A stretch of DNA of 64,000 nucleotides, from assembly GCA_033065855.1 (NCBI GenBank), contig JAVXUO010002001.1, positions 1 to 64,000 of the forward strand, in the 5' to 3' direction. Within the stretch, counting starts at the first letter, position 1. Every line of letters begins with the position of its first letter. Source of the stretch: Escallonia rubra. Taxonomy: Eukaryota; Streptophyta; Magnoliopsida; Escalloniales; Escalloniaceae. The position numbers were made by a program, and so were the translations under genes. Below the pieces are notes generated by a model, which did no database searches, was not told the origin of the DNA, and saw nothing but the letters and a program-made list of their open reading frames with translations. Shown here piece by piece: positions 56,020 through 64,000 of the stretch.

Positions 56020-56475
56020 TCCGTTCAGGCAGAGTGCTCGGCCATCACTCTGTTTTAAACAGAATGTTTTGGTTTTATCTTTCTTACTCTGTTCGAGCAG
56101 AGTGCTCGGCCATCACTCTGTTTTAAACAGAATGTTTTTAGCTAAGCTTGTCACTCTGTTCGGGCAGAGTGTTCGGCCGTCATTCTGTTCGGGCAGAATG
56201 TTTTGGCTATGCTTGTCACTCTGTTCGGGCAGAGTGTTCGGCCGTCATTCTGTTCGGACAGAATGTTTTGGCTAAGCTTGTCACTCTGTTCGGGCAGAGT
56301 GTTCGGCCGTCATTCTGTTCGGACAGAATGTTTTGGCTAAGCTTGCCACTCTGTTCGGGCAGAGTGTTCGGCCGTCACTCTGTTCGGGCAGAATGTTTTG
56401 GCTATGCTTGTCACTCTGTTCGGGCAGAGTGTTCGGCCGTCATTCTGTTCGGACAGAATGTTTTGGCTAAGCTTC
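56020..56475. repeat. 65-bp hairpin tandem array, right
   Basis: Seven head-to-tail copies of a 65-bp unit, the first two diverged. Each later unit holds two perfect inverted repeats, CACTCTG-TTCGGG-CAGAGTG and CATTCTG-TTCGGA-CAGAATG, separated by TTCGGCCG and followed by a TTTTGGCTAAGCTTG-type spacer. It shares the motif with the left array, so the antisense ORF lies between two arrays of one repeat family. Confidence 0.95.
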
Positions 56476-56662
56476 TATTACAACAATACTGAGAAAGAAT
56501 AACTTTATTAATAGAGTAGAAAATAAAGTTTACATTGGATTGCTTAACAACCCATTTATTCGAAACAATCTGCTCAAGATTATTTTTAAGACGTTGGAGT
56601 TCTTATAAGGTCTGTGCCCCTTATCCCCCAAAAAAGGAAGTGTTTTGGCTCCTGCCGAGACA

Positions 56663-59600
56663 CTACTGGTAATATCTGCGCAAGTTCTCAGCATTCCAAG
56701 TGCGAGGGATGGGTTCTCCAGAAAGTTTCCCTAGTGCGTAGGCGCCCGGTTTGAGCACCTTTATGACACGGTAGGGTCCTTCCCAGTTGGGAGATAACTT
56801 TCCCGTAGCTGCTTTTGGATCGGAAACTTCTAGTTTGCGAAGGACCAAATCTCCTTCGTTGAACTGTTTGGATCGGACCCTCTGATTGTAATATCGTGCC
56901 ACTTGTTGTTTTATTACAACAGATCGTGCATGGGCTTGAGCTCGAGCTTCATCTACCAAATCAAGATTTGCTCGGAGTCCATCTTCATTGTTCAATTCGT
57001 TGAAGTGTAAGGCCCGTATTGTTGGTACTCCTATCTCGACTGGCAACATTGCTTCCGTTCCGTAGCATAGTAAAAAAGGTGTTTCCCCTGTGACTGAATG
57101 TGGAGTTGTTCGATAAGCCCACAATACTTTGGGGAGTTCGTCTACCCATGCGCCTTTAGCTTCGTCTAGCTTCTTCTTCAATCCTTGTAGGATGCTTCGA
57201 TTCATGTTTTCGGTCTGTCCATTGGATTGTGGATGAGCTACGGAGGTGAATCTCAAATCGATCGATAGATTCGTACAAAAGGTTCGAAAGTTGTTGTTGT
57301 CAAATTGCTTCCCATTATCAACGATCAAGGCCCTTGGTATTCCAAAGCGGCAGACGACATTTTTCCAGAAGAACTCTTCACACTTGGCTGAAGTAATGGT
57401 GGCCAAAGATTCTGCTTCAGTCCATTTGGTGAAGTAGTCTATTGTCACGATTACGAATCGTCGTTGTCCGGTAGCCATGGGAAAAGGTCCCAAAAGGTCC
57501 ATTCCCCAAACAGCAAAGGGGATGGGAGAAACAATTGAGGCCAAAGGAACAACCGGTGTATGAGAAACTGGCGCGAATTTCTGACATCTATCGCATCTTC
57601 GAGTGAAGTCGATCGCGTCTTTCTGCATCGTAGGCCAGTAGTATCCTTGCCTTAGGATTTTCTGTGCCAATGTTCTCCCTCCAAGATGTTGGCCGCATAT
57701 CCCTTCATGAACTTCTTGTAATGCGTAAAGGGATTCTGATGGACGTAGGCATCTGAGGTAAGGAAGGCTGAACGATTTCTTGTATAAAGTCCCTTCTACC
57801 AAAGCATACCGTGCAGCTTTGACACGAAGATTTCTGGTTTCGTGTCTGGTACTCGGTAATTCGCCCGTGGACAGGTATTTGGTGATCGTGTCCATCCAAC
57901 AGGGCTCTTGATCTATTACTTCCACATTCGCGTGAGAAGTGATCCTGCGGTCCTTGAGGAACTCAAGATATATCGGTCGTCGAACATTAGTCTCTTAAAT
58001 GGAGGCAAGTCTTGATAATGCATCTGCCTGAGTATTCTGATCCCGGGGAATCTGGCGAATGGTGAAATTTTGAAACTTCACCGCTGAAGTTTTGACTAAG
58101 TCGAGATATTGAGCCATTCTATCATCTCTGGCTTCATAATCTCCCAGGACATGATTGACCACCAGCTGTGAATCACTATGAACTGATAGGGAGTTCACCT
58201 TTAAGGCGTGTGCTAACCTTATCCCCGCGAGAAGGGCCTCATACTCTGCTTCGTTATTCGAGGCTTGAAAACCGAAGCGAAGTGCGTATTCGATAGTAAA
58301 TCCTTCTGGACTTATCAGAATAATCCCCGCTCCACTACTGCCAATAGCTGAAGAACCGTCTACATAAAGATTCCAAGGATCTGGAACCTCTGAAATTACT
58401 AATTGCGGAGGGTCTTCAGGTAGTGTACACTCCACAATGAAGTCTGCTAAGGCTTGAGCTTTGATTGCTGTGCGAGGTTTGTATTGGATGTCGAATTCCC
58501 CCAACTCTACGGACCAATTGACTAGTCTCCCTGAAGCCTCTGGGCTCAGTAAAACTTTTCTAAGTGGTTGGTCCGTCAGTCTAATACTAGTATGAGACTG
58601 GAAGTATGGTCGAAGACGTCTGGCCGATATGATAAGGGCTAATGCAATCTTGTCGATCTTCGGGTATCTGGTCTCTACATCTTGCAAGACTTTGCTAATG
58701 TAGTAGATGGGTTTCTGAACTCCATCTTCTTCTTTAATTAAAACAGTACTGACCGCGACGTCTGTGACTGAGAGATATAGGTATAAGTCTTCACCTGAAA
58801 GCGGTTTTGAAAGTAGGGGTGGTGAACTTAAATAAGTTTTGAGTTCTTCAAACGACTCCTGGCAGTCACCTGTCCAAGTGAAACTTTTCGCTTTTCTGAT
58901 GGCTTTGAAGAAAGGCAAGCATCTTTCAGCTGATCAGGCCATGAACCTTCCCAAGGCTGCAACCCTTCCCGTCAACTCTTGTACTTGCTTGACTGTTTTT
59001 GGGGACGTCATGCTTTGGATAGCTTTGATCTTCTCCGGGTTCGCTTCGCTCCCTCGCGTAGAAACTATAACTCCCAAGAACTTTCCTGATGCGACTCCGA
59101 ACGCGCACTTGAGTGGATTTAGCTTCATTCTATACTTTCGAAGGATGTCAAAAGTTTCTTTCAAGTCTTTGGCATGGAATTCAGACTTGATGCTTTTGAC
59201 GAGCATATCGTCGACATAAACTTCCATGTTCTTCCCAATCAAGTCTCGGAATATCATGTTCACCAGACGCTGGTACGTTGCTCCGGCATTCTTGAGTCCG
59301 AAGGGCATTACTTTGTAGCAGTATAACCCTCTCGCTGTGATGAACGAAGTTTTGTAAACGTCTTCTTTGTGCATTATAATCTTGTTATAACCAGAATATG
59401 CATCCATGAAACTAAGTAGCTCATGGCCCGATGTAGAGTCGATAAGAAGGTCGATTCTTGGGAGTGGGTAGCTGTCCTTCGGGCACGCCTTGTTGAGGTC
59501 CGTGTAATCGATGCATATCCGCCATCTGTCGCCTGATTTAGGAACCATGACTACATTGGCGATCCAATCTGGGTAGTGGACCTCTTCAATGAAGTTGGCC

Positions 59601-60646
59601 GTTAGGAGTTTATCGACTTCTTCTTCAATCTTCTCCTGTCTCTCTGGTGCAAAAGTCCTCTTCTTCTGCTTGACAGATTTTTTGGACGGATCAACATTCA
59701 ACCTATGGGTAATGACTTCAGGATCAATTCCAGGCATGTCTGCGGCTGTCCATGCAAAAATATCCGCATAGGTTCTTAATAGGTTCACCAGCTCAAGTTT
59801 GGTGTCTTCCTTAAGATTTGATCATATCCAAACTGTCTTGCTTTCTTCTCCGGGATATACTTCGATGCTAATAAGATCTTTGACTGGTTCTCCCCTTTGC
59901 ATCTTTGTATCTTCCCGGAGGTTTTCTATAATGAGTGCTTTCTTGCTTTTTGATCGGCATGAAGTCACGTAGCATTGACGAGCTGTAGTTTGGTCGCCTT
60001 TCACCTCTCCAATCCCGTGTTCTGTGGGGAATTTCATCTTGAGGTGATAGGTTGACACTACCGCCTGAAACTGATTGAGCGCTGGTCGTCCCAATATAGC
60101 GTTCTATGCTGAGGGGACCTTTACCACCACAAAATCAAGCATGAAGTTGGCTTGTGCTGGAGGTGCGCCAATCGCAACTGGGAGTGCGATAATTCCTTCG
60201 ACCGCAACTAGATGATTGGAGAATCCATACAACAGTGTATCCATCTTTTGGAGACGGTCCGTTGGAATGTTCATCTTCTTGAATGCATCATAAAATAAGA
60301 CTTCCGCAGAACTTCCGTTATCGATGATGACACGATTCATATCGAAGTTCCCAGCCTTTATGGTGATGACTAATGGATCATCATGAGGAGTTTTTACGTC
60401 CTGTGAATCTTCATCTGAGAAAGTGATCGTTGCTGCGGGTGTTGCCTTCTGTTTTTTACTTGGGGGTTGTCTCGTTATGTACATTTCTCTGGCGTATGCT
60501 TTTCGAGCTAGGCTTGATGAACCTCCTGCAGCTATTCCCCCAGATATGGTGTTGATTATACCCGCATCCTCTTCGCGACGCCCTCTGTCTCCCATGGCCT
60601 GTGGTGTCTGTTGTCGTCCTTCCTTTGGGGAAACGAACTTTCTCAA
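56663..60646 (-). pseudogene. pol region of the Tat element (protease, RT, RNase H, second RNase H, integrase)
   Basis: In element order from the right: aspartic protease around 60.1-60.4 kb (IIDNGSSAEVLF); reverse transcriptase around 59.0-59.8 kb (WRICIDYTDLNKACPKDSYP, FMDAYSGYNKI, VYVDDMLVKS); first RNase H around 58.4-58.9 kb (FTWTGDCQESFEELK, PIYYISKVL); archaeal-type RNase H around 58.0-58.4 kb (LYVDGSSAIGSSGAG, NNEAEYEALLAG, SDSQLVV), diagnostic of Tat; integrase around 56.7-57.9 kb with the H-H-C-C zinc finger (HEGICGQHLGG..CDRCQKF), core WGMDLLGPFP and IVDNGKQFDN, and basic C-terminus. Polyprotein now broken in several places; a fossil. Confidence 0.95.
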
Positions 60647-60652
60647 CTGACC

Positions 60653-62215
60653 TCACTTTATAACGGCCTCAATTGCTGTTTTAAGCGACCCGTAGTTATC
60701 AGTTGCATGGCCGTGATCTTTGTGGAAGTGACACCATAAATCTTTGTTCCTTTTATTTGGCCGGGATCTCATCTTATCTGGCCATTGGAGAGCTTGATTG
60801 TCTTTGATCTCATGGAGAATCTGAGAAGGTTTGGCGTTAAGGAGCGTCAGATTTTTCGGAGCAAACGGGTCTTTCGGACCACGCTCCTCTGGTTTAGAAC
60901 GTTTTACTGACTTACCCCCTTGGGGAGCTATTTCTCGAGATCGTTTCTTCGTGTTTTCCTTTTCTTCTCCATGTCGCCCTCTGTGTGTCTCCAGGTATTC
61001 TTCAGCTTGAATATATTTGTTTGCCTTCTCAAGTAGGGCTCTCATATTGCCTGGTGGACTTTTGTTCACAGAGAAGGCAAACTTGGATGTCGGACGGAGA
61101 GCGCGGAGAAAGGCAGTGTATTTCACAGACTCGTCTAGATTGTCAACCTCCAAAGTCGCTGCGTTGAATCGTCCAAGGAAACAAGCCAAAGATTCGTTTT
61201 TCTCCTGCACAATGTTAAGCAGGCTCGCCGAATTCTTTCTTCGGGAGCGACTACTTACAAAATGCTTTTGGAAGAGATCCGACAATTGGCTAAAAGAAAA
61301 AATTGATCTTGGTTTGAGAGGTTTGAACCACGCATGTGCGGGTTGTCTGAGGGTCGTGGGGAAGGCTCTACACATGACAGCATCCGAAACTTGGAGGAGT
61401 AACATGTTGGTTTCAAATTGATAAACATGTTCTCCAGGATCTCCCGTCCCGTCATAATGGTCGCACTGAGGCATTCGAAAGTTGGGCGGTAGCTTTGCTT
61501 TCTCAATAGTTTCGGATAACGGATATCCAGATTCTTCCCTTGGGAGAGATCGTTCTGGAGAACGATATCTAGGTACTATCTTCCAGGAGTTTCGCTCTTG
61601 GGAACGAAACTCAGGCGTCGTCTTCCTGTGGACAGATCTTCGAGGAGTTTCAGCTTTCGCGACTCGCCGGGGAGATGAGTTGGTACTGCCTTCGACTGAT
61701 GGATCCCGTCGATAGCATGATCCGCTTCTGGTCATGTGACTTCCGCTCTTAACTCTGGGATCATAAGTTGGATCGGCCGTTGATTGATACTTGCGGCCGT
61801 AGCTTGATCTGGAGGTGAGACGAAGACGAAGGTCGCTAGGATCAAGATGGGAATGGTGAGTGGACTGTGGAGCCGCCACCCTGTCAAGCTTTTGTTGAAG
61901 AGTGTTTACAACATCCTTCAGTTCGTGGATTTCCTTGGTAAGGTTATCATGTGGTGTTTTGAATAGCTGACGGTTAAGGCGATGGCGAAGGTCACCGTTT
62001 TTCAGAGTAGACGTTGGAGATTTGTTTCTCCGAGGTCTAGTTTCTGATTCGGGAGTAGCAGATGTTACGTTGACGTAATTATCTTCGGAAGAACTGGTGC
62101 GACGACGACGCAGAGGGGTCGAGCGCTGATCATGAGAATGACCTGGTCGATGAGAGTCGTTAGTTCGCGCATGATGATTCTGTGAAGAGTCATCGGAAGA
62201 AGAGTGGTTAGCCAT
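60653..62215 (-). CDS. gag region of the Tat element
   Basis: About 520 codons open. It has a low-complexity Ser/His/Arg-rich N-terminal region, a predicted heptad (LKDVVNTLQQKLDRV), then a retrotransposon gag core (AFPTTLRQPAHAWFKPLKPR, FSQLSDLFQKHFVSS, FLGRFNAATLEVDNLDES) and a basic tail. It starts ~35 bases inside the 5' LTR. Role in the family: structural capsid-like protein of the virus-like particle. Confidence 0.9.
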   Translation of the reverse strand: MANHSSSDDSSQNHHARTNDSHRPGHSHDQRSTPLRRRRTSSSEDNYVNVTSATPESETRPRRNKSPTSTLKNGDLRHRLNRQLFKTPHDNLTKEIHELKDVVNTLQQKLDRVAAPQSTHHSHLDPSDLRLRLTSRSSYGRKYQSTADPTYDPRVKSGSHMTRSGSCYRRDPSVEGSTNSSPRRVAKAETPRRSVHRKTTPEFRSQERNSWKIVPRYRSPERSLPREESGYPLSETIEKAKLPPNFRMPQCDHYDGTGDPGEHVYQFETNMLLLQVSDAVMCRAFPTTLRQPAHAWFKPLKPRSIFSFSQLSDLFQKHFVSSRSRRKNSASLLNIVQEKNESLACFLGRFNAATLEVDNLDESVKYTAFLRALRPTSKFAFSVNKSPPGNMRALLEKANKYIQAEEYLETHRGRHGEEKENTKKRSREIAPQGGKSVKRSKPEERGPKDPFAPKNLTLLNAKPSQILHEIKDNQALQWPDKMRSRPNKRNKDLWCHFHKDHGHATDNYGSLKTAIEAVIK

Positions 62216-62231
62216 GTTCCCTGTAGGGGTC

Positions 62232-62249
62232 CCACGGATGGCGCCAATC
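62232..62249 (-). other. Primer-binding site of the Tat element
   Basis: Immediately inside the 5' LTR the minus strand reads TGGCGCCATCCGTGGGAC. The first seven bases match the 3' end complement of plant tRNAs used by Gypsy elements (Asp or Arg type). The exact tRNA is not settled. Confidence 0.6.
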
Positions 62250-62693
62250 TGTTGCAGCTAAAAACTGGATCGGGAACAGCACCAGAAATCAGGCCTGCAA
62301 AAGAGAACACGGAGTTACCGCCGGGTGGGGTTCCGGCGGGGGAACGCTCCGATGCTTAAGTCAGAGAGGGCTAACGATGTAGAACTCTGAGAAGCAATAA
62401 AGACACAATGTGTATATGTGTGAGCTTGGCTTTACCTGAGGGGTATCACCCCTTTATATAGTGGTAGGAGGTGGAATCCTAGTGAGACTGAGCTTTGACC
62501 AACTCTAATCAGAATCCAATTAGGATCTTAGAAGATCCTTATGTCCATCTGAGCTGATAGAGTCAGAGTCTTTTTAGGATTCTGTCTGATGACCGATATG
62601 GTAAGTGCCATATCGGTAGTGAGTCGGTACGGGTTACGCGTCATGACCGCCACGTGTCGTCCGTAGATTGGAGGGATATTTTTAGCTATATCA
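62250..62693 (-). repeat. 5' LTR of the Tat element
   Basis: 444 bp, same ends and length as the 3' LTR and about 96 percent alike by eye. Contains a TATA-like TTATATAG on the plus-strand view at ~62,455. Confidence 0.9.
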
Positions 62694-62722
62694 ATAACCA
62701 TCCTGTAGCATGCACCTAAGGA

Positions 62723-63320
62723 CAGGGGCGGAGTACAAGTATGACCAGGGGGGCATGGTACCCTCCAAAGTTTGATAATTTTTTTTAGTTGTTTTAAATA
62801 ATGGGTAATTACATTTAAAATATTTATTAAAATGTCACCATATTATAAATTAATGTATTAGAGTTTCATTTTGTTATGTTTTTTATTTTTTGTGCACCGG
62901 CCGTTGTAATCTTTATCTTTTTCGTTCCCTTATCCATCTTCATTCTTCCAAATTCTAAATTTCTCCCGATTATAAATGAAACACTAATAGATCAAAGTTA
63001 GTTCTTTTTTAGTTTAAATTCTTATAATATGTTAATTTAAATGACTATTGTCATCATACAATTGATAATCGCACTAGTAATACATATTTACTATAAGAGT
63101 TAAGTTTCTTTCATCCAAGATTAGTAGTTTTGTTATTGACTAACTTCACTAAGTTAAATAAATCACTATAAATTGTGAAATTAAATGATTATTAGTCAAA
63201 TTGAGCAATCTATTTTGCATTTAACGTATTCAATCGTGACACGAATTCTTTTACGTTAACCGTCAATTTTTTTTATGACTTTTTAGTCTGCCCCGGTTAG
63301 ACTTCTTGGATCTGTCCCTG
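62723..63320. mobile_element. hAT-type non-autonomous element, 598 bp, unit E
   Basis: CAGGGGCGGAGTAC start and GTCCCTG end, target duplications CCTAAGGA (62,715-62,722) and CCTAGGGA (63,321-63,328). Orthologous to 27,504-28,063, with ~40 bp more near the left part. No coding capacity. Confidence 0.85.
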
Positions 63321-63955
63321 CCTAGGGACGTAATTTTTAACAAGGAGGACACTTTTTTGGTCAAGAGCTATTGCTAAATTTAGCGATTAAGTTCCGCTTT
63401 TGGTCACAAAACATTTAACAATGAGAGAGGAGGCGGTCCTGTTAGATTTTTTTTTTCTATTATATCGTTAGTTGTTATGTTAGCATAGCACAATTACATA
63501 TGTGGTGTTACCCAAGTTGACCCAAAGAAATTTAAATCTATCAATTGATGAGCAAATTCACGTATATCTGTAACTAATATATACGTGCGATCTTATCTTG
63601 GTGCTTCACGTCCCAACCTACCATATATTGTTTCAACTATTAACTTGAACCTATGATGCAAATCTTAGTCGAACACTAGTTATTAGTATTCACAAAAATT
63701 TGAATTTCATTGCAAACAAGCTCATATATAGTTGGCCGACTAACGATTAAAATTGGGTCAATGACAAAACTGTTTCTTTCGCGTGCTGTAAGTTTCTTTG
63801 TGTATTTAAGTATTTTTAACTTTGACAAAATTATCTCTTTTATTTTAACAAATAATTACAAATCAATCCAAAATCTAACATCTCATCCATTTTCAGGCGT
63901 TAACAAGCACAACACGTGCCCTTTCTCAATTAGCAAATTGGCACAATCACTACAA
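63321..63955. repeat. AT-rich unit segment, unit E
   Basis: As 28,064-28,690. No gene seen; the 86-codon ORF at 63,710 is not conserved in the other copies. Confidence 0.6.
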
Positions 63956-64000
63956 CCCCTACCACAGTAACCATTGCCAACCACCACAACTTCCAACTAC
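63956..64000. repeat. Start of CCACCA-rich segment, unit E, cut by the window end
   Basis: Only the first ~45 bases are inside the window; identical in kind to 10,167, 28,691 and 37,206. Confidence 0.6.

Larger units (their letters stand above)
51534..62693 (-). mobile_element. Ty3/Gypsy LTR retrotransposon, Tat lineage, ~11.2 kb
   Basis: Bounded by TG..CA LTRs of 444 bp each and a 5-bp target duplication ATAAC (51,529-51,533 and 62,694-62,698). The coding strand is minus. Order in element sense: 5' LTR, primer-binding site, gag, protease, reverse transcriptase, RNase H plus a second archaeal-type RNase H, integrase, a 65-bp repeat array, an antisense ORF region on plus, a second repeat array, polypurine tract, 3' LTR. 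The extra RNase H and the antisense ORF before the 3' LTR are known features of the Tat lineage. The LTRs differ at roughly 4 percent by eye, which at commonly used plant rates means an age of about one to two million years. Structurally complete, but the coding part looks broken in about four or five places. Confidence 0.95.

Overview
This looks like nuclear DNA of a dicot plant. It is AT-rich, and its genes have GT..AG introns with U-rich 3' ends. Its mobile elements are of plant types: Stowaway MITEs, hAT and CACTA elements, an L1-type LINE, a tRNA-derived SINE and a Ty3/Gypsy element of the Tat lineage. I cannot name the species. No tRNA or rRNA gene, CRISPR array or bacterial-style operon was seen.

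The window is built from about five diverged copies of one duplicated unit: A ~0.9-10.9 kb, B 10.9-18.3, C 19.3-29.3, D 29.3-38.0 and E 41.5-64 kb, with a unique spacer at 38.0-41.5. A full unit reads left to right: an upstream segment; a 5'-truncated EXORDIUM-like (PHI-1) gene on +; a small conserved ORF; and a Bet v 1/PR-10 gene of the S-norcoclaurine-synthase-like (NCS-like) type on -, tail to tail with EXORDIUM. Then follow its promoter, a long gene-poor segment with a Stowaway remnant and an (AAT)n tract, an ACGT-rich segment, a short AT-rich segment and a CCACCA-rich segment.

The EXORDIUM copies (A, B, D, E) all look dead. The NCS-like gene is open in C, D and E. My model has three exons: a 24-nt first exon coding MEIGDKLQ, an exon of ~225 nt and a last exon of ~281-293 nt, giving 175-180 residues. 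Copies A and B are pseudogenes, each split by an insertion; the one in B carries an exon of a CYP72-type cytochrome P450. Two of the four residues I recall as the NCS active site are changed, so alkaloid-forming activity is doubtful and a PR-10/MLP-like role is as likely.

Transposons punctuate the array and order its history. A ~2 kb solo LTR lies in C and E, a stub of it in B, and A and D keep the empty site. A 0.56-0.6 kb hAT element lies in C and E and is truncated in D; A keeps the empty site. A CACTA 3' end sits exactly at the B/C join, where the EXORDIUM gene and most of that LTR are missing. An 11.2 kb Tat-lineage element (51,534-62,693, coding strand -) splits unit E. It is flanked by ATAAC, its LTRs differ by roughly 4 percent, and it carries gag, pol with a second RNase H, an antisense ORF region and two unusual arrays of TTCGG-looped inverted repeats flanking that ORF.
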